From positions 56,717 to 120,716 of the forward strand of contig JALQPE010000733.1 in the NCBI GenBank assembly GCA_030407315.1: a DNA stretch of 64,000 nucleotides. Reading direction: 5' to 3'. Shown one piece after another: positions 20,436 through 30,183 of the stretch (position 1 is its first letter; each line of letters starts with the position of its first letter). Source of the stretch: Asparagopsis taxiformis (lineage: Eukaryota > Rhodophyta > Florideophyceae > Bonnemaisoniales > Bonnemaisoniaceae). A model generated the notes under the pieces. It was given only the letters and a program-made list of their open reading frames with translations, was not told the origin of the DNA and did no database searches. Both the position numbers and the translations under genes were made by a program.

Positions 20436-20725
20436 GGCGCGCGGCGGTAAGCGAGAGGTGCTGATTGGGGAAAAAGTTTTGTTTTCACCTTCATACGCTC
20501 AGTCAGTGTAAGGATGACGAACCAGCGCCCGAATGCCGCGTGTTGATTTTCTATCATAGCACAGGCGCAGATTTTTGCAGCAGCGCATTTTTGAGGCAGA
20601 CGTGCTCCAATTCAATTGGCAACGTCGCTGCGTGCGCTAACCGCTCCGACTTTTTATAGCTCACACACAAGTCGCGTCTACTTGATGGCCGTTGTCACTT
20701 GATTGTTCAAACTTCATCCGCCAAC

Positions 20726-23371
20726 ATGCCCAATCTCAACCTACACTTATCTTCTATTCGTCTCTCCGTAACGCCAACTCCGACTACTTCATTTAGTGCA
20801 TTCACTCAAACTCCACCGCTTACTGCAACCTACTTTGCTATTTCCACCACCCCCAATCGTGCCAAAACCACAACTCCTTTCACCACACCCGTTTCATCGC
20901 GCGAGCATGTGCTCGATTGGACGCACCATTGGTCCGAAAATCTCCCCGATAGACTCGCACTTCAAAACGCAAAATTAACCATACTCGCTCTGCGACCGCG
21001 CACCCACGGCTGCGTCCCGTTCAATGCGCGTCGCAAACCGCGCGAAATTGGTGTCCTTACCATCCCGCTTCTCCAAATTGTCTGCGGAACCGTCTGTCAC
21101 AGCCATGTGCTGCAGCGCCCGGATGGACGCGGTGGCACTGTAGATGGCCCTCTAACGTTGTCTTTCAACATTTCAGTTGAACAAGCTTGTAGTATTACTG
21201 TATCCCTGCGTGACCTCACTATTTGTCCGACACACACAGAAAGTACCCCATTCCCTGCAACGGCTGACGAGGCTTGTATTTCTCTCGCGTCTCCCGATGG
21301 GTCTGCCGAGCGTTCTACCCCGGCTAAACGCGATGGTTCTACTCTCATATGGCAGAATGTTCCAGATGTGACACTGTTCTCACCCTCTTTCTTGCAGCTT
21401 ATTCATTCCAACTTGACAATTTCCGTACATGGACTGTCAGAAGAAACACAAACTATCCAGCTACCTCTTCACTCAATTTGGGTATGCATGGCGCACAATA
21501 CAAACCTCAAGTTGAATTTGCCCCTGCAGACAGCCACATTGAATTGTATTGTGTCCACCAGTGGTACCGTGCCAATCGGACAGATGGTGGGTGGAGTCAC
21601 CACAGACCTCGCGATAGTGGGAGCTCGTCCAGTAGTATTTGGTACGTGTCTGCCAGATTTCCCACGCAACATGCGCAATGATCTACCAACAGGCTGGGTA
21701 CAACTCGTGGATTCATTTGGCTATCGTTATTACTACCACCTTCCTTCTCAAACCAACGTATGGACAACCCCTGTCGAGCGCAGCGCAAAGGCAGCAATTC
21801 TTAGAGACGAAGTCAGTGCGCAAACATGTGGCTACATTCGTGGTAAGCATGCCATTTTCCGATGCGAAGAAGACGGAAATCAATCAGAAACCTGGATTCA
21901 TCCAGCAGCTTCGAGGTTTTCCACCCCTTCTTTCAGCCACGCTGTGTCTGACGGACTGGAAGAGTCCGGGGGAGATCGACTGCAACTAGACCATCAACAT
22001 GATGACGCCCACCTACATCAAGATCCATCTCCGCCCACATCTCTTTCTACATTGGACTTTTCATCACGAGATCTCTCCAATCTGCACCCCGCAGCTTTCA
22101 CACGGCTGGAACCCGGGCCGTCGTCAGCCCCCTCCTCAACGCGTACAAGCCGTGAGAAGCCGCGCGGGATCGTTGTAGAAATGCGCTGGACGCACCTCAG
22201 CCAACTATTCTCACGCTCTGGGGAAGGCACAGAGGGACATACATTGACTGCTGTAAACAAGGGTGCTTCCATGTTGAAGTTTGGCGGAGCATTTGGCGCT
22301 GGCGGTCTTCGTTCCAATAATCTTCATAGTTTCGACGTAGCCAATCGTTCCTGGCGTGTGCTATCACCGTCTGGTGTGGCACCGACACCACGTACTGGGC
22401 ATGGTGCGGTGGCAATGGGATCCGATCTGTCACGGCTGTTAATATTCGGGGGTTCGTCGCCGCAAGGACGTCTCAATGATTTGCATATGTTCCACGTGGA
22501 GGACCAAACTTGGTCACCTGTCGCTTGCATGGGTACTCCGCCCGGTATCCGTTCTAGACTCGGCATGGCTGCGACTTCGGACGGCGCAACGGCAATTGTT
22601 TTCGGCGGCAGATCATTGTATAGATATCTTGGCGGAAAATACTATGACCCGTTACATTTACATGCGTTTCATGCGGAGCGCTCTGAATGGGTGCAGTTAA
22701 CCCCGCAGGGATCTTCGAAATATCCCGCCCCACGAAGCGGTTGTGTTGTCGAGTTTATCAACAATCGCCAACTGTTCGTTTATGGCGGGTACGATGACGG
22801 TGATCGCTTCTTCGGCGACACGCACATTTTCGATCTTGCATCGTCTTCGTGGCAGGAATTGCCGTATCCAAATGAACCCACAAATCCGTCGGCTCGCGAG
22901 GGACATTGTTCAGCAGTCATGTCGGATCAGATTATCATTTATGGCGGTGATTCACCAGGCGGTTTCCAAAGCGACTTGCACCAGTTTGACCCCAATCGAT
23001 TGCGCTGGTTGAGGCCTCCGAGCCTGGTCGGGCTCGGGCCTGGAAAGATGTCTGATAGCGCAATGGCTGTTGGAAATGACGGCGTCGCTGTTCTCGTTGG
23101 TGGTGACACTGGCTTCAGTATGTCGAAAGGCACATATACCATTGAGGTTTCCCAACGGTCTGAAATTGACGCCCAGATGCTTAAGGAGATGGCAATTGAA
23201 CGAGGCCCCGATGCACAAGTTTGTGTAGTCTGTCTGGATGCAAAAGTGGACGCCATGTTCCTATGGTGTGGACACACTGTTTGCTGTCGCATGTGTTCGC
23301 GACGCGTGAAAGATATCTGTCCTATATGTCGGCAGACGTTTTCTGATGTAGTTTATGGTATTTGTGCATAA
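20726..23371 (+). CDS. WW-Kelch-RING protein, probable E3 ubiquitin ligase
   Basis: An 881-residue protein with an unusual domain order. The first 300 residues are beta-rich and C2-like in feel (for example REIGVLTIPLLQIVCG), though not certain. A WW domain lies at about 317-347 (LPTGWVQLVDSFGYRYYYHL then TNVWTTP). Kelch repeats at about 500-800 show repeated IFGG/VYGGYDDG blades and should form a beta-propeller. A C-terminal C3HC4 RING is at about 831-873 (CVVCLDAK, WCGHTVCCRMC, CPIC). Propeller and WW would bind substrate while the RING recruits an E2. The first in-frame ATG is 20726. Confidence 0.88.
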   Translation: MPNLNLHLSSIRLSVTPTPTTSFSAFTQTPPLTATYFAISTTPNRAKTTTPFTTPVSSREHVLDWTHHWSENLPDRLALQNAKLTILALRPRTHGCVPFNARRKPREIGVLTIPLLQIVCGTVCHSHVLQRPDGRGGTVDGPLTLSFNISVEQACSITVSLRDLTICPTHTESTPFPATADEACISLASPDGSAERSTPAKRDGSTLIWQNVPDVTLFSPSFLQLIHSNLTISVHGLSEETQTIQLPLHSIWVCMAHNTNLKLNLPLQTATLNCIVSTSGTVPIGQMVGGVTTDLAIVGARPVVFGTCLPDFPRNMRNDLPTGWVQLVDSFGYRYYYHLPSQTNVWTTPVERSAKAAILRDEVSAQTCGYIRGKHAIFRCEEDGNQSETWIHPAASRFSTPSFSHAVSDGLEESGGDRLQLDHQHDDAHLHQDPSPPTSLSTLDFSSRDLSNLHPAAFTRLEPGPSSAPSSTRTSREKPRGIVVEMRWTHLSQLFSRSGEGTEGHTLTAVNKGASMLKFGGAFGAGGLRSNNLHSFDVANRSWRVLSPSGVAPTPRTGHGAVAMGSDLSRLLIFGGSSPQGRLNDLHMFHVEDQTWSPVACMGTPPGIRSRLGMAATSDGATAIVFGGRSLYRYLGGKYYDPLHLHAFHAERSEWVQLTPQGSSKYPAPRSGCVVEFINNRQLFVYGGYDDGDRFFGDTHIFDLASSSWQELPYPNEPTNPSAREGHCSAVMSDQIIIYGGDSPGGFQSDLHQFDPNRLRWLRPPSLVGLGPGKMSDSAMAVGNDGVAVLVGGDTGFSMSKGTYTIEVSQRSEIDAQMLKEMAIERGPDAQVCVVCLDAKVDAMFLWCGHTVCCRMCSRRVKDICPICRQTFSDVVYGICA

Positions 23372-23665
23372 GAGATGGTTACAAAGATTGCCTATGATTC
23401 ACTAGAGCGGTTGGTTTATGTTGTAAAGCTCGGATGGTACCGCAATACGTTGTAATTTAGTTTGCCCCTGTAGATTGTTGTCTGATTGAACAAAGTTACG
23501 TAGTAGCAATAAATATGTTTAAGCTGATCTGCTGCATTTCCCAGTTCGTGTTGTAACCTTACTATGATACGACACATGCGATAAAATAGGACTGCAATCA
23601 ATGCATAACACTTTATAGCTTCAACGATTTGCTGCCTACTGTTAGTCTTCGACCACTTGAGCCTT

Positions 23666-26056
23666 TCATAGCCTCTTTTCTCCGCTTATGTACTCTGGAA
23701 GCAACCTGGTTGCAAATATTTTGCATGCAGCTCGGTACAATCCATGTTCGTCTTCATATTCGTATGGCTTGACCGAACAGTCAAGCCGGCTATGAGGGCT
23801 TAATACTGTCTGTAGACAGGTGCTAACTACCTGTCGAGATTCCTTATCACGCGTAAGATTTGTAGGCGCAATTCCATTGAAGAACTCTGCACCTTCCTTA
23901 CCTTCAATCCAACCTTCTATTCTCCCACCAGATTCATCCTCTAGGTTGAGGAGTACGGCGTACGTCCAGGATACGTCCGGATCCGACAAGTCTTTTACAA
24001 TTTTAGAAGGTTGGCATGCAAAGCGCACATCTTGTGGGGAAATACATGAGCGTGCATTGACGCAGAGACGACATGGCCCTAATTGACCGTTTTTCACAGC
24101 TTTCAACATCTCTGCGATTGTTGTCGTCTTTTTGTCCTGGTTCGAATGCACCGTAATGATGTGTCTTTCAGTTTGAAATCCTTGTTCAATTGATTTTGCT
24201 TTCGACTCATCGAAGCGCTTCTTCGATGTGCCATCTGAAGGTTTCGCACTCTTCTCAGCGCCACTAGTCGCAACCAGCTGTAGTTTGTGCAAAGGTTGGC
24301 CCTCAGCCACGTGGGACGCCAGCTTTGGTGGAGAATATGGTCGTTTTGGAGTATTACGAGTTGCACCTGCAGTACTCGATCGCCCATCCAACTGGGCTGC
24401 ACCAGAAGACTCTTTATGTGCACCGTTCTTCTGTGCTTGAACAGGATGTCCTGTAGGTACGCTCTGTGGAGACCCGGCAGGGGGTAACGTTCCGTCCAGA
24501 GAAGCTTTGAGAACTTGAACCTGTCTATCTACACCAGCTGTTCGTGCAAACAATTCCTTCATGTGACGTACATCCGGGGAGTTATGTGGGTGCCAGATCA
24601 CAGTCGATGTCTTCCGACTAACGGAGAGGACAAGGACACGACAATCATCACGCGATACAACCCGTACATCGCGTATCAATACCCATGCTGGGAGAGATCT
24701 TGGTCGCATGGGCCATGATGGACAAAAGTCGACAAAAGGGTACTGGGGGGCTTTCTCCTTATGATCGGGGGATATATCGCTCTCAACAAGCATGCGTTTG
24801 CCTCCGTTATCCCTACTCAAAAGCCCATCCGATACTACGAACCTTAGATTTCCAATACCAGACTCATCGTCATATTCACCCTCCATGCAACAAACCAGGT
24901 CGAAACTCAAGGAGAGAAAATCAGCATTCGGAAGCGCGTTGGCTACTTCTAGCAGATTGCGCAAATAGGGTCTTTGAATCTTATGCACCTTGAACAGATA
25001 ATTGCGACCCCATTTTCGTAGTGCAGTTATTCTTTCACGATCATGCGCAGTCACAGTATGAGTGACATTATTTGGTGGATTGGCGTCTCTCTTGGAAGCT
25101 CGCACGGGATCCCTTGCTGATAACGGAGCAAATTCATCGCTCTCATGAGCCCACATGAGAAATGTGGAGTAATATCGCGCCACACCCTGCAATTGATCTA
25201 CTCCAGAAACTGGGTCACGGAACCTATCCACATGCACACGATGAACGCGAATGATATCACCTACCGAACGGAAGGGAACTGAATCGGCAGGGTTTCTCTC
25301 AAAGCGGTGTATAGCCATTGTACGAAGCGGGGAAGCATCTTTCTGTACAGAAGTTTCGTCAGCTATCAAGACTTCACATCTGAGATCTGGGCCGCGCGTG
25401 ATGCACGGAGCTCTGCAATCTACGACAACACCATAAACGTTAACTTTGGCATCCTTTGGCGGGGCCTGCTCACCAGCGAGGTGGGCGATTGGGGTGTACG
25501 TGTACTCGCGGGCAGCAGCGGGGGGCCTGATGGGCTGTCGAAGGACGGCGGGCTGCTCTGGCGGGGCCCACGGGACGGGCTTGGCGAAATGGGCGATAGT
25601 GTCCGCGGATGGAACAGTCATGCCGAGATGGATCTTGCGGTAGTGCACGACACGAATCGGAACGGAGGCGTCGTCGAGGAGGTAGAGGGAGGTGATTGGG
25701 GCGCGAACGGGGTCTGAAACCGGGTCGTCAAGCTGGAGAGCGATTGAATTGACCTCTTTATCTTCGCTTCGTTGCACGGATGGACAGTCAATTTGAACGA
25801 GATTGTTGTGCTGTAGAAAGGCACAGGCCGTGCGCCAGCGCCCGGTGAAGATGAGATTGATGGCACTCGGTCCAGCTTCCAGGGAGGCGGGCGGCTGGAC
25901 TGGGTGCAGACGCACGTACACTAGGGCACCGGTTTCATTACGGAAAACAAAGGCTATACGGGCGCGGATTGCAAACATGGACATGCGATGGGCGATTGTG
26001 ACAGCGCCCAGATGTAGCAACTGCACGTTATGTGCTGACGTGGGTTGCTGCTGCAT
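23666..26056 (-). CDS. POT1-like telomere-end-binding protein
   Basis: A 796-residue protein with several OB-fold-like blocks. The block at about 200-310 fits the POT1/TEBP telobox domain: VNVYGVVVDCRAPCITRGPD, a VLIADETS strand and VGDIIRVHRVHVDRF, the usual G-DIIR-hR signature. A second OB-like block is at about 370-510 (LFKVHKIQRPYLRNLLEVA onwards). A Ser/Thr/Lys-rich linker follows (about 530-640) and a C-terminal domain contains CRLCVNARSC. POT1 caps the 3' telomeric overhang; that function is inferred. No intron is needed in this frame. The start is the ATG at 26056; 26089 is TTG. Confidence 0.7.
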   Translation of the reverse strand: MQQQPTSAHNVQLLHLGAVTIAHRMSMFAIRARIAFVFRNETGALVYVRLHPVQPPASLEAGPSAINLIFTGRWRTACAFLQHNNLVQIDCPSVQRSEDKEVNSIALQLDDPVSDPVRAPITSLYLLDDASVPIRVVHYRKIHLGMTVPSADTIAHFAKPVPWAPPEQPAVLRQPIRPPAAAREYTYTPIAHLAGEQAPPKDAKVNVYGVVVDCRAPCITRGPDLRCEVLIADETSVQKDASPLRTMAIHRFERNPADSVPFRSVGDIIRVHRVHVDRFRDPVSGVDQLQGVARYYSTFLMWAHESDEFAPLSARDPVRASKRDANPPNNVTHTVTAHDRERITALRKWGRNYLFKVHKIQRPYLRNLLEVANALPNADFLSLSFDLVCCMEGEYDDESGIGNLRFVVSDGLLSRDNGGKRMLVESDISPDHKEKAPQYPFVDFCPSWPMRPRSLPAWVLIRDVRVVSRDDCRVLVLSVSRKTSTVIWHPHNSPDVRHMKELFARTAGVDRQVQVLKASLDGTLPPAGSPQSVPTGHPVQAQKNGAHKESSGAAQLDGRSSTAGATRNTPKRPYSPPKLASHVAEGQPLHKLQLVATSGAEKSAKPSDGTSKKRFDESKAKSIEQGFQTERHIITVHSNQDKKTTTIAEMLKAVKNGQLGPCRLCVNARSCISPQDVRFACQPSKIVKDLSDPDVSWTYAVLLNLEDESGGRIEGWIEGKEGAEFFNGIAPTNLTRDKESRQVVSTCLQTVLSPHSRLDCSVKPYEYEDEHGLYRAACKIFATRLLPEYISGEKRL

Positions 26057-26453
26057 GGCGAGGGGAAAGGACCATTCGAGAGTGGGCAAGTGCGGGTGCG
26101 ATCGGGACGGTTTGAGTGTCGGCGTGTTGTCTGCTGTTGTGGATAGAAGCTGGATCTATTCGGTGGGACGCGGGGGGAAAGAGGTACCTTAAGGGTACAT
26201 GGAGTTTGATTTGTGTCGTCTATTCGGTTAGTGAAGCGTGTCGCAACGGACGTGTATGGGACACTGTTGATTGGCTGTCTAGAAATGGGCAATGGTCTGA
26301 AATTGAGCATCCAATGGACGTTGCTTGAAAAATTCCCAAAATTCACACTCATACTCACGCACCATCTCCTTTTATCAACTCGACAACAATCCGCCCAATT
26401 GTTCTGATCTCGTCGTCCAACAATCTCCCAATGCTTCAATCCCCGTCTAGAAA
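26057..26453. other. divergent intergenic region
   Basis: 397 bases between the starts of the POT1-like gene and the formyltransferase. No gene, repeat or clear promoter element is seen. Confidence 0.5.
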
Positions 26454-27572
26454 ATGACCATTCAACTCGCCTTCGCGCTTCGCACACCAGCATTATTCAA
26501 AACAAAAACACCTCTTCCATCCATCTGCACCTCCCGCACGCTCTACCGCGCCCGATTCGTCTGCACCCTCTCCAAAAAGAGCGTAATTTTCCTCGGCACT
26601 CCACCAGTAGCCGCCAATGTTCTTCAGAGACTATGCGACGCCTCCAAAGCGCCCACATCGACCTTCTCGATCACAGCCGTCGTTACCCAGCCCTCTGCCC
26701 ACGTCGGTCGCAAACGAGTCCTGTCCAAGTCGCCCGTACAAGTCATGGCTGAGTCGCTCTCCATCCCGGCATTAACGCCCGTCAGTGCGCGCGACCCCAA
26801 ATTTCTCGACCAAATGAACGCCCTGAAACCAGACCTATGCATCACCGCCGCGTATGGCAACTTTCTTCCTGCAGAATTTCTCAGTATTCCGCCTTTTGGC
26901 ACGTTTAACATCCATCCGAGTCTGCTCCCGGCTTTCCGCGGTGCGGCGCCGATCCAACGTGCCCTGGAAAATGGCGACGAGGTCATCGGCGTTTCCATTC
27001 TGTATACAGTGCTTAAAATGGACGCCGGACCCATCCTTGCTCGCCGTCCTATGCGTCTGCAAGGACACGAACAGATGCCTGAATTGCTGGAGATCTTGTT
27101 GCAACAGGGCACCGATGCTTTGTTGGAGCTGCTTCCCAGTGTGTGGGCTGGCTCCTTGCAGATGGAGGAGCAGGACGAGGCCGCCGTTTCCTATGCGTCC
27201 AAGATTTCAAAGGAGGAAGCAAGGCTTACATTTACGGAGAACGCTCTCATTGTACACAATAAGGTTCGCGCGTTTGCAGGTTGGCCAGGGAGCTGGGCTG
27301 ATTTTGTGCTTCAAAAGGAGGGAACCGAACCATATGAAGTGAGGTTGAAGATCCTCAAAACGGAAGTTTTGCGCGCAGAGGGCGGCATGTGTCTTGGAGT
27401 TCATGACGTCCGCTACGATGAGCAGCGCAATTGTTTGGCTGTTGTTTGCGACGACGGAAGTAAGATTGCTTTGTTGCGCGTACAGCCACCAGGGAAGAGA
27501 CCGATGGATGCACGTAGTTTCTGGAATGGTATCCATGACAAGACTATTGAGAGGAAGCGAGTACCGCACTGA
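26454..27572 (+). CDS. MTFMT: methionyl-tRNA formyltransferase, organellar
   Basis: Formylates initiator Met-tRNA for plastid or mitochondrial translation, using 10-formyl-THF. It has 372 residues. A transit-like leader (about 1-38) precedes the Rossmann hydrolase domain with VIFLGTPPVAANVL, the formyl-transfer triad region FNIHPSLLPAFRGAAPIQRA (Asn, His) and TVLKMDAGPIL (Asp). The C-terminal OB-like domain begins near NKVRAFAGWPGSWADF. All motifs of bacterial Fmt are intact. Confidence 0.95.
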   Translation: MTIQLAFALRTPALFKTKTPLPSICTSRTLYRARFVCTLSKKSVIFLGTPPVAANVLQRLCDASKAPTSTFSITAVVTQPSAHVGRKRVLSKSPVQVMAESLSIPALTPVSARDPKFLDQMNALKPDLCITAAYGNFLPAEFLSIPPFGTFNIHPSLLPAFRGAAPIQRALENGDEVIGVSILYTVLKMDAGPILARRPMRLQGHEQMPELLEILLQQGTDALLELLPSVWAGSLQMEEQDEAAVSYASKISKEEARLTFTENALIVHNKVRAFAGWPGSWADFVLQKEGTEPYEVRLKILKTEVLRAEGGMCLGVHDVRYDEQRNCLAVVCDDGSKIALLRVQPPGKRPMDARSFWNGIHDKTIERKRVPH

Positions 27573-27742
27573 ACCCTATTTGTTGTTTTCGTAGCATGGT
27601 TAACAATAGATATTAACTTACCGCTCACTTAATTTCTTCCTTGCCATTCGGTATAAACGTTTTTATTGATTGAAAGTCATGCTCCACGAGCATCATCACA
27701 TTTCCCATTGCCGAAGCTTTTCGAAATAAGTGTTCAAAACCT

Positions 27743-29113
27743 TTATCTTGGAGGTGGAGGAGGCGGCGGAGGCGAACCTGGAGGAGGCGGCGGCGGAGGG
27801 GGAGGAGGCACGTCCTGTTCCCCGGGTGGCGGCGGCGGAGGTTGTGGATACCGTCCATTTGGAACCACTCCAAGTCCAGCATTGGACGGAAACATCTGTG
27901 GAGGGTATGGCATCACCGCGTCTCCAGGTGCACCATAAGACTGTGCATAGGCTGCTGGCGGATGCATGCCATGCGCATGATGCGCTACATGCGGACCTGC
28001 ATGATTGTCCATTGCGGCACCATACGGCCTTCTCGAAGGAAGCGCATACTGCGCGGCAGGATCGGCATACATGCCCGGAGGCGGCATCGCATGTGGAGCG
28101 GGCGTCGCGAGTAGACCGGGCGGTGGAGGCTGTGGTGGACGTGTTGCAAACGCGCCGGGCATGAGCCACGGTGGTAGTGATTGGTCTTTGGATGTTTGTG
28201 AAGCATCAACATGTGCGCCTCCTATGTGCGTTCGATCGGTTGCAGAGGACTGTTTGTCCTTGTCGAGCTCGGCTATGAATGATTGATAATCTGCATCCAA
28301 ATCTGCTGACTTTGCACCGTGTCCTTTCTTCGAAGCATCGGCGGAGGGATGTGAAGCGCTGCCACCGTCGCCACTTTCGATTCTACTACCCGGTTTATCC
28401 GAGAAGGCGGCTCGTGCGGCGGGGGTTCTGAAATCACGGTCCTGATCTCTCAATGTTCCGTTGAGACGTGCGAGTTCTCTCAGCTGCGCCTGTTTGTGAT
28501 CGTTATCGTCGTCCTGCCTCGGGGTGATAATATCCATAATCCTAATCTTACATTGGGCTATTCGCTCAGCGCCATCGATTCCCTCAGCGGTGATAACGAC
28601 ATGGAGCGGTTCGTTATCCTCTGGTTGCGAGGGGCCTCTAGCACGACCGTCTTTCACGCTTCCTTTACCACGTATGGCCACTTTACATTCATAATCTCTC
28701 TCGAGCCTCTTCTGTGTATTCCCGCGCGGGCCCAGGATGAGCCCGATGAAATTGAGGGTACCCTCCTTCTCCTTGGGGATGTAGAGCTTCTCTGAGAATT
28801 TAGGAGGTCGCATTCCATGCGGCGGACGGAAATCGGGATTGAGTTGTTTGAGACGTGTGAATAGTTTGAAACGCTCCATTTCAAGCTTGTCGAGTGCGCG
28901 GTCATAACGGGTATTGACTCGCTTTCCACGGTTGTCGTAGCGCGGCTCGGGGGAGGGGGATCTGCAGAGATCGTCAACAGGAATGGTGTTGGTTGCTATA
29001 GTGCGAGATATACGATCGAGACGCGCTTGCAGCTCTCGTTGCTCTGCTTGTTTTTCGTCGACTGGCTCCCATCTTCTGCGCCTTCTGCGCTTGCGCTCAG
29101 GCATTTCCGACAT
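27743..29113 (-). CDS. SF1: splicing factor 1 / branchpoint-binding protein
   Basis: Recognises the intron branch site with U2AF during early spliceosome assembly. It has 456 residues. An Arg-rich start (KRRRRRRWEP, a ULM-like Trp motif for U2AF65) is followed by a helix-hairpin region. The KH-QUA2 domain lies at about 115-235: KLYIPKEKEG, NFIGLILGPRGNTQKRLERD with the GPRG loop, GRGSVKDG-like KGSVKDGR, and QLRELARLNGTLRD. The CCHC zinc knuckle normally found right after LNGTLR is absent. The tail is Pro/Met/Gly-rich and ends in polyproline. The ATG at 29113 is the first in frame. Confidence 0.92.
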   Translation of the reverse strand: MSEMPERKRRRRRRWEPVDEKQAEQRELQARLDRISRTIATNTIPVDDLCRSPSPEPRYDNRGKRVNTRYDRALDKLEMERFKLFTRLKQLNPDFRPPHGMRPPKFSEKLYIPKEKEGTLNFIGLILGPRGNTQKRLERDYECKVAIRGKGSVKDGRARGPSQPEDNEPLHVVITAEGIDGAERIAQCKIRIMDIITPRQDDDNDHKQAQLRELARLNGTLRDQDRDFRTPAARAAFSDKPGSRIESGDGGSASHPSADASKKGHGAKSADLDADYQSFIAELDKDKQSSATDRTHIGGAHVDASQTSKDQSLPPWLMPGAFATRPPQPPPPGLLATPAPHAMPPPGMYADPAAQYALPSRRPYGAAMDNHAGPHVAHHAHGMHPPAAYAQSYGAPGDAVMPYPPQMFPSNAGLGVVPNGRYPQPPPPPPGEQDVPPPPPPPPPPGSPPPPPPPPR

Positions 29114-29397
29114 GTTGGCACAGGCGGTGCGAATTGGTGAGCTGGGTACGACGGTGTGTTTGCGACTCACGTGTCATGTGCCGAGTTGTTAAAAGCGTTG
29201 TGAGCAGAAACATCCGGTACGGGATGGACACGAATAAAACGCTAAATACGGCGCTGCTTACCAATCAACCACTCACAGTAGCGCTGACAGATTATCATAA
29301 ATTGTCCAAATGCTGCAACTTGCGGCCGACCGGCTACCGCGTCTATCCGTTTGTTGCCACCAGCCGGCTCTCCATCCATCGCTACTACATCTGCGTC

Positions 29398-29808
29398 ATG
29401 GCGACATCTGCAGTGACAGGCGCAGTCAAAAATGCAGGCAAGTTTGTTCCGGGTCCCATCAATCTACCAACGCGTGTCATTGCCGATGTTCTGCTTCGCG
29501 CCGGACCAAAGCCGATTGCGCATGAAGTTTTGTACAAAGAGGCGGACAAATCAGGTCTGATGAGAAGCCATCGGCATTTTAAGCATTGTCTACGAATGAT
29601 GAAAGACCAAAACCGCGTGAAGGTGATCTGTCTCGGGCCGGAGAAGGTGGGAAGTGCAAAGCGCAAGTTCGCGGTGGGTTTGACGAGGAAGGGCACAATT
29701 TTATACACAAAGTACTTCAAGGGGTTTGAAGCGGCCAAGCAAGTGCGGCAAGAATTGAAGCCCGCGGAGAAAGCAGATCAAACTAGAGGACTTCAAGATG
29801 CCTTGTGA
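29398..29808 (+). CDS. small basic protein, possibly winged-helix
   Basis: A 136-residue Lys/Arg-rich protein beginning MATSAVTGAVKN. The core (about 20-105) reads like a winged helix: NLPTRVIADVLLRAGPKPI, LYKEADKSGLMRSHRHFKHC, and a wing with GSAKRKFAVGLTRKGTILY. Size, charge and shape suit a nucleic-acid-bound protein such as a mitochondrial ribosomal subunit, but I cannot name the family. It is divergent from SF1 with 284 bases between the starts. The longer upstream frame begins at a non-ATG codon and is rejected. Confidence 0.7.
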   Translation: MATSAVTGAVKNAGKFVPGPINLPTRVIADVLLRAGPKPIAHEVLYKEADKSGLMRSHRHFKHCLRMMKDQNRVKVICLGPEKVGSAKRKFAVGLTRKGTILYTKYFKGFEAAKQVRQELKPAEKADQTRGLQDAL

Positions 29809-30183
29809 CGACCGAATGTTGTCCAAGGTCGCTAGCGCTGGTAACCGGGCTACTGTAATGTGATGCACACGTACATGCAGATTATCAAGTTGAAGAGATT
29901 CCAAGAACAACCAGTGCCACATGGCACACAACAATTCGCCCAAATGTATATGACGACTGATGCTGTATCCAAACACCTCCACTTGGCGTCATCCCATTCC
30001 ACATACAATCAATAAATTCGGCTCAAACTCGTATTTCGCATTGCACGCGCCTTCAGATCTTCGCTTTCGCTCGCTAATAAACACAACCTCGTCGTCTCGC
30101 TCATACCAACCCGACTATTGCTTGCCTTCGTACCATCAGATCGCCAATCCTTGCTCCCCACACCTTCAATTCCATCATCCAAA
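29809..30183. other. intergenic, SQD1 upstream region
   Basis: 375 bases between the small basic protein and SQD1. The frame of SQD1 stays open from 30118, but that codon is TTG. No other feature is seen. Confidence 0.5.

Noticed and set aside
27666..27938. Gly-rich frame opposite the SF1 tail
   Set aside because: It is the antisense reading of the polyproline codons of SF1.
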